A DNA stretch of 47,767 nucleotides from JANPLN01 sp041736155 (GTDB taxonomy: Bacteria > Bdellovibrionota > Bdellovibrionia > Bdellovibrionales > JAGQZY01), in contig JBGSUL010000095.1 of NCBI GenBank assembly GCA_041736155.1, forward strand, positions 1 through 47,767, written 5' to 3'. Within the stretch, counting starts at the first letter, position 1, and each line of letters begins with the position of its first letter. A program made the position numbers and the translations under genes. The notes beneath the pieces were generated by a model. It did no database searches and was not told where the DNA came from. It worked only from the letters and a program-made list of their open reading frames with translations. This document shows, piece by piece, positions 33,046-42,162 of this stretch.

Positions 33046-33144
33046 GAGATCCTTCACTGTGCTCAGGACGACGCTAGCTCCTTACTCAGCAAACTCCGTC
33101 ATCCTGAGCAAAAATCCGTCATCCTGAGCGTAGCGAAGGATCTC
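33046..33144. repeat. REP-like inverted repeat (CTGAGC/GAAGGATCT type)
   Basis: GAGATCCTTC (33046-33055) and GCTCAGGACGAC (33061-33072) are matched inversely by GTCATCCTGAGC (33118-33129) and GAAGGATCTC (33135-33144); a further GTCATCCTGAGC copy is at 33098-33109. It lies just after the lipoate operon and may help end or stabilise its transcript. Confidence 0.8.
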
Positions 33145-33282
33145 ATTCTTCATTCCAAGATTTTGACTCAACCACTTTCCAGATAAAAAATTTCCTTCGA
33201 CTAAGGTCGCATTGAGAATTCTTGTCTCAACATTTTTCACTTTTTTTTTCAAACTAATGCTGCATACAAAATAGGAGGATGC

Positions 33283-34449
33283 ATGATTTCAAAGATGAAT
33301 AAAATTTTTTGTGCTGGAGCAGTTGTTCTTTCTCTCGTTAATTGCTCTAACAGTGATAGCACAGCAACGACGAGTACTTTCAGCGTGGTCAAGCAAGCGC
33401 TTGAAAATGCCGCTCCCAATGTGGATTCAACGGCCATGTACATGGCAGACCCATTGGCCTTTCACCCGCGAGCGTCTGTAGCTTCAGCCCTCACAACAGA
33501 TAATGTTTTTGGAGACCCGGATGGTGGAGCATTCACGAATAGTTTACTTGAGTACGTAGAGAAAATGTACAGCGATGATGTTGATAATGCTGTTTTCTCT
33601 AGAGCCAACACCCCTTTCTTAATCGTCTGTACTTTGGATGCTCTAGCGGCAAAAACGGGCGGTATTATAAATAATGGGACACAAACATTTACGATAAATA
33701 CATCACAACTTTCTGCCTGCGGATCAGCGGACGATTATCAGGGTGCAGGAGGTTCAATGAACGGAGAAACAATTACAGCCGTTATTTCTACCCCAGCGGA
33801 TACGACATACTACGATTCGTACATCATTATGTCTGGAGCGTCGAATCCCGTTTTTGGCGGTAATGATCAATTTATGTATTTTAGAAAAACTGCTACATCT
33901 TTAAATTTTGCTCACTATGAAACAGACGATTCAGGTTCGCCGACAGAAATTAGTGCGTCTTGGTTAACTTGGGATATCGCTACAAGTACAGGAGCGTTCC
34001 AATATATTAGTCGTAATGCATATGTCGAAAATTTATTCCGCATAGCCTACAATCCAGTTGATGATGATGCGCGTGTTTATACGTATGTAAATAACGTTGC
34101 GGGTCCATCTATCGTTGCAACGTCTGCGGCTTCTACCGTGGCTAGCCAAACACAAGCAGCCTTTTCTTTCAGTTGGTCAGGTCAGTCGGGTGGGTCTTCT
34201 GGTACAGATGCGAATGGTTGTTTAAATATCGGTGGGCTTTCTTCGCTCGCGACAGACAATACACTGACTTGTTCAGGAAACTCAAAAACAGTGATGGCGG
34301 CCTCAACAGCTGCGCCCATTCTCACAAGAGCATTATCGACTTTGAGTATCTCAGATATTTCTGCATATGGTTCCAATCCTGCAACAGGAGATGGGATTTT
34401 ACCTGATTTCGACGGAACAGACATCACGACTTCCGTTTCGGGTTGGTAA
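33283..34449 (+). CDS. Lipoprotein of unknown function
   Basis: 388 aa. Signal peptide with lipobox SLVNC (Cys at residue 22), then a Ser/Thr/Asp/Asn-rich beta-type mature domain with few lysines (e.g. YYDSYIIMSGASNPVFGG, FMYFRKTATSLNFAHYETDD). Four mature cysteines could pair (VCTLDA, SACGSA, NGCLNIG, LTCSGN). Low charge and repeated Ser-Thr stretches suggest a surface or outer-membrane-attached protein. No family recognised. AGGAGG lies six nt before the ATG. It converges with the large lipoprotein at 34547 on a strong terminator. Confidence 0.75.
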   Translation: MISKMNKIFCAGAVVLSLVNCSNSDSTATTSTFSVVKQALENAAPNVDSTAMYMADPLAFHPRASVASALTTDNVFGDPDGGAFTNSLLEYVEKMYSDDVDNAVFSRANTPFLIVCTLDALAAKTGGIINNGTQTFTINTSQLSACGSADDYQGAGGSMNGETITAVISTPADTTYYDSYIIMSGASNPVFGGNDQFMYFRKTATSLNFAHYETDDSGSPTEISASWLTWDIATSTGAFQYISRNAYVENLFRIAYNPVDDDARVYTYVNNVAGPSIVATSAASTVASQTQAAFSFSWSGQSGGSSGTDANGCLNIGGLSSLATDNTLTCSGNSKTVMAASTAAPILTRALSTLSISDISAYGSNPATGDGILPDFDGTDITTSVSGW

Positions 34450-34489
34450 AACCTTTTAGCCAAAATAAGGGCTTAAGAAAGTTTGATTC

Positions 34490-34526
34490 AAATAAAAAGG
34501 GAGGTTTTACACCTCCCTTTTTATTT
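34490..34526. terminator. Bidirectional rho-independent terminator
   Basis: AAATAAAAAGGGAGG (34490-34504) and CCTCCCTTTTTATTT (34512-34526) pair exactly over 15 bp with a seven-nt loop. A- and T-tracts flank the GC core on both strands, so it serves both convergent lipoprotein genes. Confidence 0.92.
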
Positions 34527-34546
34527 ACGAAACTCTTCTAAAAAAA

Positions 34547-36289
34547 TTATTTAGTCAGATAGAATACAAAAGTTTCGCGTGTACCGTTAAACTTGCCTAG
34601 GCAAGCAGGTTTCGACGTACTTGTTGTAATTTGTGATGACTGATACGTAGCGAGCATTTTGCTGGCTGTGATTTTCTTGATGGATAAACTGCCCACTTCA
34701 ACAACTTTGCAGTTCACCCAACTGTTTTGCACTTGAACGCCTTCGTAGTGTTCCTGACGAGTGGTCATAGAACCACCACTTCCATCTGGATACGGATTAA
34801 ATTTTTCAAAAAACACTAATCCTTGAGGACGAATCAAATCCACCTTTACAAAATCAGCAGAAGCTGTGGCTGTCCAGTCTGTATCTACGCGCGGAAGACA
34901 GATGCTGCTATTATCTTGCATACCGGAGCGATAATAATACTCAGAGTAACACTGCAATTGAGCAATGCGATGAGCATCGTCAGCTGTCGAAATGCCTGAG
35001 CATGGATCTCCACTAGAAATTTTTGAAGCATTCAGATCGGCCCAATTAAAGGTGGCCCCTGGCGAAGTTAAAGTTGTGTAAGTGCCATCGAGAATGGCCC
35101 ATTTATTACTACAAGTGACTGCAGTCAGGTTGCCATCAATTGTGGTATTTCCAGAGCACGAATTTGTGCGAATCCCGTCACCATCAACGGTGACAGAACT
35201 ACAAGAGGTAATTCCACTCCAGTCTCTGACGTCCACATTTTTGCCAGTAGCGTTGGCAACACAGCCGCCACCCAACTGGGCTTGATAATTTGGCGTCAAA
35301 TCAGGTCCACAAACCCAAGCATTCGCGTATGTGTTAGCACCGGCAACAACATCACGAGGTCCACAGCTGGGCATATGATCATGCAACATGGTTGCGGTGT
35401 CCATCTTCCAACTGTCTGTTAATGTAACGGGGCCAGTGACTGAAGAAATGGGGTCGGCAAAGCTAGCTACGGATGTTGTGAAAGTGAAAACATCATCAGA
35501 TGCACCATTCGCACTAAAATCAATTCCTAGAGAGGTTTTAATGGTGGGAGTTAATCCAATTTTGCTTCCACAGGAAGTAAACTGTCCGGGACTGTCCCAA
35601 ACTTGCAGACCTCTTACAATGCTGCTATCAGCGACGACAGTTCCTTGCCACATCTTTAGATAGAGAGTCTGACCCGCTGGTGGTCCGTGACATTCGTTAT
35701 CGCTTGGGTCGCAAGGTGGTTTAATAGCTCCTGGGGGATTAAAATCAAGCTCTGCGATTGTCCATTCACCTGTGGGATCAAAGACATCCACTGTAGAAGA
35801 AACATCCGCTGTAAAAGAAGAAATATTCGTCGCGGGAACAGTGACTTCTCCAGAGTCTGGATCAAATGAGATGGATCCTAAGTCTGGACTCTTATCGAAT
35901 GTTGCGCTTGTGGTGGTTGAATCGTTTCCGTTCAAATCTTTATTGGCGGAATCTGAGATGATAAAATCAGCGACTTTGTCGCCATTCGCATCCACCAAAT
36001 AACAACTGATTGGTTGGTTGGCAGCATTTGCCATATTTACTTTAAATGTACCATCGGCAGCGACGCTTCCTGTCCCTGTGGTGATGGGAGCCGTTGTCGT
36101 TGCACATGCGACATCATAATCGGTTAAATTTACAGTACGTCCTTTACGAACAACATTGCTGGATGTACTGCTGCTTAAACTCATGGCTCCCGAAATAGAT
36201 AGTGCTGAACCACTGCCGCTACTTCCGCTTGTGCATGCCACCATAGTGGATGCTCCGAGCAGAAGGAGAATTGACGAAAACTTTTGCAT
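34547..36289 (-). CDS. Large lipoprotein of unknown function
   Basis: 580 aa. ATG 36289 has GGGAGG seven nt upstream; the signal peptide ends in the lipobox TMVAC. A Ser/Gly-rich spacer follows (TSGSSGSGSALSISG). The mature part is Thr/Ser/Asp-rich and beta-predicted, starts with a module like a carboxypeptidase-regulatory or bacterial-Ig-type fold (VAADGTFKVNMANAANQPISCYLVDANGDKVADF), and contains many cysteines in the second half. No catalytic motif seen. Probably an outer-membrane or surface protein. It is separate from the neighbouring exbD gene by the terminator at 36488. Confidence 0.75.
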   Translation of the reverse strand: MQKFSSILLLLGASTMVACTSGSSGSGSALSISGAMSLSSSTSSNVVRKGRTVNLTDYDVACATTTAPITTGTGSVAADGTFKVNMANAANQPISCYLVDANGDKVADFIISDSANKDLNGNDSTTTSATFDKSPDLGSISFDPDSGEVTVPATNISSFTADVSSTVDVFDPTGEWTIAELDFNPPGAIKPPCDPSDNECHGPPAGQTLYLKMWQGTVVADSSIVRGLQVWDSPGQFTSCGSKIGLTPTIKTSLGIDFSANGASDDVFTFTTSVASFADPISSVTGPVTLTDSWKMDTATMLHDHMPSCGPRDVVAGANTYANAWVCGPDLTPNYQAQLGGGCVANATGKNVDVRDWSGITSCSSVTVDGDGIRTNSCSGNTTIDGNLTAVTCSNKWAILDGTYTTLTSPGATFNWADLNASKISSGDPCSGISTADDAHRIAQLQCYSEYYYRSGMQDNSSICLPRVDTDWTATASADFVKVDLIRPQGLVFFEKFNPYPDGSGGSMTTRQEHYEGVQVQNSWVNCKVVEVGSLSIKKITASKMLATYQSSQITTSTSKPACLGKFNGTRETFVFYLTK

Positions 36290-36487
36290 TTTTTCCTCCC
36301 TGAAAAGGTGATAGATCATCACGCTTTTTTATTTTTTTGTTATGGAATACTTATTCTTTCAGATGAGATTTTTTTGTGCAGCAACCATAGAGGTTGTAGA
36401 GGAAAACTAGACTTTTCAGCAAAAGCGCGTCATAAATTCATAACGAAATTAAAATTTTGTAATGAATCAAGGCGACGGATGATCATA

Positions 36488-36518
36488 AAAAAAGGGAAGC
36501 TAATGGCTTCCCTTTTTT
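36488..36518. terminator. Rho-independent terminator after exbD
   Basis: AAAAAAGGGAAGC (36488-36500) pairs exactly with GCTTCCCTTTTTT (36506-36518) with a five-nt loop. On the minus strand it lies 66 nt past exbD and ends in a T-run; on the plus strand it would also work. Confidence 0.88.
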
Positions 36519-36525
36519 ATTGACG

Positions 36526-36585
36526 AGATCCTTCGGGTTGCACCCTCAGGATGACGACGTCGTCCTGAGCGCTAGCGAAGGATCT
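36526..36585. repeat. REP-like palindrome overlapping the exbD stop
   Basis: AGATCCTTCG...CTCAGGATGACGAC is followed directly by the inverse GTCGTCCTGAGCG...CGAAGGATCT. Same family as the repeat at 33046. Its outer base pair falls inside the TAG stop codon of exbD (36584-36586). Confidence 0.85.
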
Positions 36586-36994
36586 ACTTCTTCTTAATAC
36601 TGAAAGCGACTTTTTTGATACCGGCTAATTTAATGGTATCGATCACTTCTGTGAGTTTTTCTAAAGTCACAGCTTTATCTGCATTGAGGATGGCGCCCGA
36701 ATCCACAGCGAGTTTTGATGTATTGGCAGCTTCGGCCTTTAGAACTTCTAAAGTGCCAGGCTTTCCGTTAATGTAAAGCTCTCCGGTGGCGGAGATAATC
36801 ACATCCAGGTTTTTCTCAGTCTCTTTGGCTTCACCCGACGAGGCCTGAGGTAAACTCACATCAATAGCTGGTTTAAGAACGAGAGGCGCCGTCACCATGA
36901 AGATGATCAGGACCACGAGAATAATATCGACGAACGGTACGATATTAATCTCTGCAATGGCTTCTTCTGAATTACCTCCGAGTGATGCACCCAT
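36584..36994 (-). CDS. exbD: ExbD/TolR family biopolymer transport protein
   Basis: 136 aa. Single-span inner-membrane partner of ExbB that carries proton-motive-force energy to the outer membrane. NIVPFVDIILVVLIIFMVTAP holds the membrane helix with its essential Asp near residue 23, followed by the periplasmic domain (VTLEKLTEVIDTIKLAGIKKVAFSI). It starts three nt after exbB. Without tonB or tolA/tolB nearby the choice between Exb and Tol is not firm. Confidence 0.9.
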   Translation of the reverse strand: MGASLGGNSEEAIAEINIVPFVDIILVVLIIFMVTAPLVLKPAIDVSLPQASSGEAKETEKNLDVIISATGELYINGKPGTLEVLKAEAANTSKLAVDSGAILNADKAVTLEKLTEVIDTIKLAGIKKVAFSIKKK

Positions 36995-36997
36995 GGA

Positions 36998-37624
36998 TTA
37001 CCCCTTGCTCTTAGCAAAAGACAGACAGAGTTCTTTAGCAATTTCGATTGTGCCAACCGTGTCGCGCACCATTTTTTGGTAGTAGTTGTAACCAACCACC
37101 GCAGGAATCGCCACGAAGAGACCGATCGCTGTAGCGACCAGGGCGTGGGCAATACCCATCATGACGACTTCGTTACCAGCTGCCGAATTTTGCGCCAGAT
37201 CGTTGAAGGCTTTCATGATCCCCATCACCGTACCTAATAGACCGATGAACGGAGCGTTGGAACCCACCGTCGCTAAAAAGTTCAAAAACTTTTCAAGACG
37301 AGGTTTTTCGATGATTGTGTAAGAAGTGAAAATTTCTTCCAAGCCTTTTTCGCCGTAGGTCTTCACATGTTTGAGACCGTAGCTGAGGGCTCTTTGCGGA
37401 AGCGAGCCATCGTTCTTCGCTAAAGTATCAAGCTTGGAGAGATCTTGGGATGTGATCAGCTCATTGGCTTGCACGCGGAACGCTTTGTTTTGTTTCGATA
37501 CTTTAGTCAGTACGAAAAAACGCTCGAGAATCATCGCGATGCTTAATACGCTAGCAATAACGAGGACCCATAAAATTATATCTGCGAAACTTTGGGCTAT
37601 TGTAAACAATCCTTGAATATTCAC
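36998..37624 (-). CDS. exbB: MotA/TolQ/ExbB proton channel family protein
   Basis: 208 aa with three membrane segments: about 12-34, 107-130 and 150-175. The conserved TVGSNAPFIGLLGTVMGIMKAFNDLA and GIAHALVATAIGLFVAIPAVVGYNYY are the family blocks lining the proton path. GTG start with AAAGGAG ten nt upstream. Forms a complex with the following exbD. A promoter candidate lies at 37654-37683. Confidence 0.92.
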   Translation of the reverse strand: MNIQGLFTIAQSFADIILWVLVIASVLSIAMILERFFVLTKVSKQNKAFRVQANELITSQDLSKLDTLAKNDGSLPQRALSYGLKHVKTYGEKGLEEIFTSYTIIEKPRLEKFLNFLATVGSNAPFIGLLGTVMGIMKAFNDLAQNSAAGNEVVMMGIAHALVATAIGLFVAIPAVVGYNYYQKMVRDTVGTIEIAKELCLSFAKSKG

Positions 37625-37653
37625 GACGCACTACTCCTTTCGTGAGTTGAGTT

Positions 37654-37683
37654 ATGATATAAAACAGCAAGGGGATAAATCAA
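37654..37683 (-). promoter_or_regulatory. Candidate promoter of exbBD
   Basis: On the minus strand TTGATT (37678-37683), an 18-nt gap and TATCAT (37654-37659), 30 nt before the start codon. Modest match to consensus. Confidence 0.4.
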
Positions 37684-37695
37684 AACAAATCACTT

Positions 37696-39471
37696 ATGAT
37701 GCATGTAAGCTTTTCAAAAAAAGGGCTCGGAATAATCACGGTTTTGCTTTTAGGAGCATGCACCCCCTGGGATTCGTCTTCCTCGCGCAAATCCTCCATA
37801 GTGGTGATCGCCGTTGAGTCGTTGGGTTTTGAAAATGCCATCTGCGCCGACGAAACCATTCAGGGGGACGACGACGGGTTTCAGGATCTCTGCACCTCGG
37901 CTCTTCGTTTTACGCATTTTTATTCATCCTCACCCCTCAGTCAGGTCAGTATGGCCAGTTTGCTGACCGGCATGGACCCTCAAGAGCATAAAGTCTTTCA
38001 CAATGGCAATGAAGGGATTCCTCCGCAAATGGTCACGCTGGGGGAAAAGGCCCTCCAGGCGGGGTATCGCACCGCCTTTTTTAGTGGGGGGCCGCCTTTT
38101 TTAGCTAAATCTGGATTTCAGCAAGGTTTTGAAGTTTTCGATGATGATTTTGATTCGCTGGGCACACCATTGCGTCCTGCGGAACAAACCCTGACTCTGG
38201 CTTACGATTGGATCAAAGAGAAAAAATCGCAAGCTTCGTTGGCGGTGATTTTTCTCGCGGATGTGCAGTTTCCTTTTTTGCGGACTTATACCGATGAAAA
38301 AAAAGAGCGCGAACAGAGTGCGGGGGCGCAACGGCAAGAGGTTGCAGAATCTCTAGGGCATTTTTTGCGGGCGATGAAAAAGAGTCGTCTGTGGGACAAC
38401 TCCTATATTGTCGTCGTGGGACTCAATGGCGAGGCGCCCAACTTGCGCCGCACCTCTTTGTGGCGTGAGAATTTATTTCGCGAAAATATTCATGTGCCAC
38501 TCTTTATCAAAACGCCGCAGCTCAAAGAGGCGCGCTCCGTGGATTTTTTATTGTCGATGAAAGATGTGGGACAGTTGTTGCGCGACAGCCTCGAGCAGTC
38601 CACCGCCGCCGTCGATCTTATTTTGCAAAAATTAGACGAATGGAAAAAACAGCCACCAACCCATTTGCGTATTGATTCCCACTGGGCTCGCTGGTGGATG
38701 GGGATGCCAGAACAAATCAGTTTGCGCACGGCCGAGTATTTAGTGTTGCCGCAAAAAAAATGGCAGATTTATCATTCTCTCGTTGATCGCGAGGAGGGGA
38801 CCGCGCTCCCCGAGGGTCAGATTGATCGTGATAAAATGCGTTGGCTGCGCAGTCGTATTGAATTTAGCTACGATGTGATTCCGCAAAAGCTCGAATTTTA
38901 CGAGTTTATGAAAACTCTGCGCGCCGTAAAAATGGCGACTAACACGATGAATATTGCGCGGCCCTTGTATGCACAAAATAAAACAGTGTGGGCACACTCA
39001 GTAGCCATGGATGAAGCTTTGCGCATGCACGATTGGAAATGGATGGCAGAGAGTGGGAGTTCGTTAGAAAAATATGTAGCTGTACGGCAAATGCAACAAA
39101 CACAAGCGGTGTTTTTACACGGTGCCTGCGAACGTTTTTTCGTTGAGATGCCCAGTGAGAGTCTGTCGCGCCGTTGTCAGGATTCGCTTTTTGTGGCGCT
39201 TTTAGATTGGGAAGGGCGACGACAAACCACTGATGCGGCCACACTCGAAAAGAATTTTATTCGTCTTTTTCGTTCTTACATGAAGGCTAAACAAATTGCC
39301 TATCTTAATTTATTTTTAGAGCTCAATTGGGATGTGGACACACTCTCTATGATGGGGCCGTCGCTGACGGAACTCTATTTGCACTTGCCGGAAAAGGCAC
39401 ATCTCAAGAAAAAAGTGGAGTCGTACAGAATTCCTCTGGCTGTCGGATTTTTCAATCCTAAAGATGAATAA
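37696..39471 (+). CDS. Sulfatase-like (alkaline phosphatase superfamily) lipoprotein
   Basis: 591 aa. Lipobox LLLGAC with Cys22. Residues 34-330 follow the sulfatase fold pattern: IVVIAVESLGFENAIC (usual metal-binding Asp replaced by Glu41), FTHFYSSSPLSQVSMASLLTG (where active enzymes have C/S-x-P-S-R), LGEKALQAGYRTAFFSGG, FLAKSGFQQGFEVFDDDFD and SYIVVVGLNGEAPN (usual GD/NHGE). The nucleophile-neighbour Arg and several metal ligands are therefore not conserved, so it may be inactive or work differently. The C-terminal 230 residues are helical and not recognised. Its end overlaps the convergent PP2C-like gene by 14 nt. Confidence 0.7.
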   Translation: MMHVSFSKKGLGIITVLLLGACTPWDSSSSRKSSIVVIAVESLGFENAICADETIQGDDDGFQDLCTSALRFTHFYSSSPLSQVSMASLLTGMDPQEHKVFHNGNEGIPPQMVTLGEKALQAGYRTAFFSGGPPFLAKSGFQQGFEVFDDDFDSLGTPLRPAEQTLTLAYDWIKEKKSQASLAVIFLADVQFPFLRTYTDEKKEREQSAGAQRQEVAESLGHFLRAMKKSRLWDNSYIVVVGLNGEAPNLRRTSLWRENLFRENIHVPLFIKTPQLKEARSVDFLLSMKDVGQLLRDSLEQSTAAVDLILQKLDEWKKQPPTHLRIDSHWARWWMGMPEQISLRTAEYLVLPQKKWQIYHSLVDREEGTALPEGQIDRDKMRWLRSRIEFSYDVIPQKLEFYEFMKTLRAVKMATNTMNIARPLYAQNKTVWAHSVAMDEALRMHDWKWMAESGSSLEKYVAVRQMQQTQAVFLHGACERFFVEMPSESLSRRCQDSLFVALLDWEGRRQTTDAATLEKNFIRLFRSYMKAKQIAYLNLFLELNWDVDTLSMMGPSLTELYLHLPEKAHLKKKVESYRIPLAVGFFNPKDE

Positions 39472-40135
39472 GGCCAAGCCAAAAGGGCTGTTCCTCGTGA
39501 TCTTGAGCGAGGTGTTGTGTGACGGTGTCGAGAGAAACGTCTTCGGTGTTTAACGAAAAAACAGATTGCGGCACATAACTGCGCGAGATCAAAAGTAGGC
39601 GATCTCCAGGCTTTTGCATAAAGTGACCTTGCTCGAGAGACGAGTGCGATGAAAATCCAAAAAGATTTCTTGGAAGAGGGGGCAAAATCTTTTCCGGCGT
39701 CGAATGATCAAAGCTGAGGTCCACGGGATGATAAAGCGGAAGATGTTGGGGGGTACGCATCAAACCAAGATAGGGGGCTCCCACCTGAAACCAGCAAATT
39801 TTATTGTGAGTGCGCAATAAACATAAAATTTCAAGACCCGAGGTCAGGGTTTCGGCATTGAACTCTTCGCGCAGATCTTCGTGCAAACTGAGCAAACCCA
39901 AGCGCAGACGATTTTCACGTTCATTAAAAATATCATTCGATGTGGAGAGAATTGTGAGGTCGGGATCCGAGAGCGGATTTTGCGCTTCGCTGGCGATTCT
40001 TTCTAAAAAAACATCGGCCATGCGTCGTGGGCCCCACGGTGTGGCAATGACGAGGAGGTTTTTATCATCGGAAAGAAAGGTCCGCGGGCGTGGTCTAAAA
40101 ATTTTTCCGCCGTAGGAGCGCTCGGTCAGTTTCAT
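39458..40135 (-). CDS. PP2C-fold protein lacking metal-binding residues (probable pseudophosphatase)
   Basis: 225 aa from ATG 40135. The sequence follows the PP2C (PPM) phosphatase outline: KNLLVIATPWGPRRMADVF sits where VVADGMGGHxxGEVA is expected, LTSGLEILCLLRTHNKICWFQVGAPYLGLMRT where GTTxxxxxxxxxxxxxxVGDSRxYLxR is expected, and PGDRLLLISRSYVPQ where PGDRLLLCSDGLxD is expected. In all three the metal-binding Asp residues are gone (T32/W34, A120/P121, R185). It would therefore not be a normal Mn-dependent phosphatase and may bind a partner instead. It is the last gene of the Tad/FHA operon, eight nt after the double-FHA gene. The assignment rests on pattern only. Confidence 0.6.
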   Translation of the reverse strand: MKLTERSYGGKIFRPRPRTFLSDDKNLLVIATPWGPRRMADVFLERIASEAQNPLSDPDLTILSTSNDIFNERENRLRLGLLSLHEDLREEFNAETLTSGLEILCLLRTHNKICWFQVGAPYLGLMRTPQHLPLYHPVDLSFDHSTPEKILPPLPRNLFGFSSHSSLEQGHFMQKPGDRLLLISRSYVPQSVFSLNTEDVSLDTVTQHLAQDHEEQPFWLGLIHL

Positions 40136-40143
40136 AGTGTGTC

Positions 40144-42162
40144 CTAGAGTCCGTACTGCTGGAGTTTTCTTTTGGCCTTGAGATAATATTCCCCAGTGGG
40201 AATATCCAGCGCCACGATTTCTTTCCATTTTTTCTTACAAATTTCAAAATTTCCAAAACGCTCTTCGATGACACTCTCTTCGTAGAGCGGCTTCATTTTG
40301 GCTTCGAGTTGGCGTTTGGACTGCTCAATAAAATTAGCAATCGAATAATCGTAAGGATCGATGACTTTGGCTTGTTCTGCAGCAAGAATGGCATCGCGCA
40401 GATTGCCCGAGCCTTGCAGAGATTGAGCGCGCCCCATGTGGGTGCGTTTTTGCGTTTGGATTTGTTGTTCGATGGAAGCAACATTTCGTTTGGAGATGCC
40501 CTTGAGATGATCGGGATCGGGAAAGTTCGAATTGAGATGGGCGGAGAAAGCACTAATGGCTTCGTGGTAATCACGATTCAAAAGAAGATTCTTGGCGCGC
40601 ACAAACATTTCATGCCCTCTCGCCACGCCCTCGGCAAACTCCTTTTTCTTTTTCTCGGCTTCGACCGTTTGATTAAAACGCATTTCTACGGCAGCAACAA
40701 GAGATTGAATATCGGGGTGGTCAGGATCTAGCTGCGTAGCCTCGTTGAGACACGACTTGGTTGCGTTCACATCCACTGAGGAACGATAACGTTCCTGGCA
40801 GTCGGCGATAATATTCTGCACCTTGAGACGAGTTTCTTCCTGTTCGCGACGTTGTTGCGCGATGAATTCTTTTTGGCGCAAGGTCTCTTGGGCTTCAAGA
40901 AGTTTGGATTCCAACTCTCGCGAGTCTTTATAAAAAGGCAAAGTTTTGTGAATATACGAAAGTTGTGTCAGAGCATTTTGAATACGCCCTTCCTGATAAT
41001 AGCTTTGCGATGAGTTGTAGCTGTCGACGACGAATTTTTTTTCTTCGGGAGAGAGAGCCTCAAAACCTTTAATGTCAGCGGCCACAGTCGGTGGTGGTGC
41101 AGGTTTTTGGGCAAAGATAATATAAGCGATCAAAGTAAAGGCCACCCCAGCCATAAGGGCGGTGCGCAAGGTATTTTGTTTTTGTGGTTCTGAAGAATTT
41201 TCGACTTTTTGTACGGACCCTGTGACGTGCGCCAACTGTTCTGTGGCCAGTCGCGCTTGCGGCATATGGGAGTCGCCAGCCAAGTCCCATTCTTGTGAAC
41301 TTAAAATCAACGGACCACTGTAGGCTTGGAGGGGCAGGTCTTTAAGTTTTTCTGAGAAGGAAAGATCGCGCAACTCAAAGATCATAGTTAACTGATTAAC
41401 AGTGACAATATCACCACTTTTAATTTCACGTCCGTCATGAGCGGCCAATTCTTGGCCATTGAGTAATGTTCCGTTGGCACTTTGCAGGTCTTTGATAAAA
41501 AACTGCTCGCCCACTTTTTCGATACTGAAGTGTTGGCGGCTGGCCTTTTTATCATCCAGTTGAATTTGTGCGATACTATCGCGACCCGCGACCCATTTAT
41601 TTCCCTTGAGGCGGATAGATTCGGAATGAGATGAAAAAACAAATTTAAGATAAGGCTCACCACTCAAATGGATGTCGCTGGTTTGTTCTTCGTTGCCGTG
41701 GAAGGTGACTTGATCGAAGGCCGGATCGTCCGAAGTATTTTCCCGAGAACTTTCAATAGGCTCATGAATACGTTCAAGAGGTTCTACAGGAGGAGCATCC
41801 TCTTCTATGGATTCTGTGGTGTGTGGTGTTTCAGCAGCGGGGTCGAGCGTTTTGTTTTCTTGATTGCTGCTGAGGAGAATTTCAAATTCATAAGGGGCGA
41901 TAAAAAACGTATGTACACCGTCGGCAAAAGAAAGCACTTCATGGTTTTTTCCACTTTGCGAAAAAGGCACGTGCGGTGAAAGATTTTTGAGAACCCAAGC
42001 GTTGTCGACAAATTCGATGGAAAAGTGTTGGCGTGAAATCCCAGGATCAGGTTGCAGCACGACGTCGCAGTCTTCTTTGCGACCGCAAAAGTAAGTTTTG
42101 CCGGGAGATAATTCAATCTCGGCAAAATCAAGTTGTCGACGTCTCACCTTAAGTCGGGCCAC
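40144..42162 (-). CDS. Membrane protein with two FHA domains and TPR/helical region
   Basis: 672 aa. GTG 42162 is chosen: it overlaps the upstream TAG stop (TAGTG) and has AGGAGGG seven nt before it; an ATG 30 nt upstream lacks this. FHA 1 (about 1-97) has G27-R28 and S43-R-Q-H46; FHA 2 (about 170-262) has G193-R194, S208-R-Q-H211 and N230-G-T. Both therefore keep the phosphothreonine-binding residues, apart from the missing Asn in FHA 1. An acidic linker joins them. One membrane helix follows (about 333-351), then Pro-rich and TPR-like helices (about 365-670) that would lie outside the cytoplasm. It likely bridges phospho-signals in the cytoplasm to an envelope machine. Confidence 0.85.
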   Translation of the reverse strand: MARLKVRRRQLDFAEIELSPGKTYFCGRKEDCDVVLQPDPGISRQHFSIEFVDNAWVLKNLSPHVPFSQSGKNHEVLSFADGVHTFFIAPYEFEILLSSNQENKTLDPAAETPHTTESIEEDAPPVEPLERIHEPIESSRENTSDDPAFDQVTFHGNEEQTSDIHLSGEPYLKFVFSSHSESIRLKGNKWVAGRDSIAQIQLDDKKASRQHFSIEKVGEQFFIKDLQSANGTLLNGQELAAHDGREIKSGDIVTVNQLTMIFELRDLSFSEKLKDLPLQAYSGPLILSSQEWDLAGDSHMPQARLATEQLAHVTGSVQKVENSSEPQKQNTLRTALMAGVAFTLIAYIIFAQKPAPPPTVAADIKGFEALSPEEKKFVVDSYNSSQSYYQEGRIQNALTQLSYIHKTLPFYKDSRELESKLLEAQETLRQKEFIAQQRREQEETRLKVQNIIADCQERYRSSVDVNATKSCLNEATQLDPDHPDIQSLVAAVEMRFNQTVEAEKKKKEFAEGVARGHEMFVRAKNLLLNRDYHEAISAFSAHLNSNFPDPDHLKGISKRNVASIEQQIQTQKRTHMGRAQSLQGSGNLRDAILAAEQAKVIDPYDYSIANFIEQSKRQLEAKMKPLYEESVIEERFGNFEICKKKWKEIVALDIPTGEYYLKAKRKLQQYGL

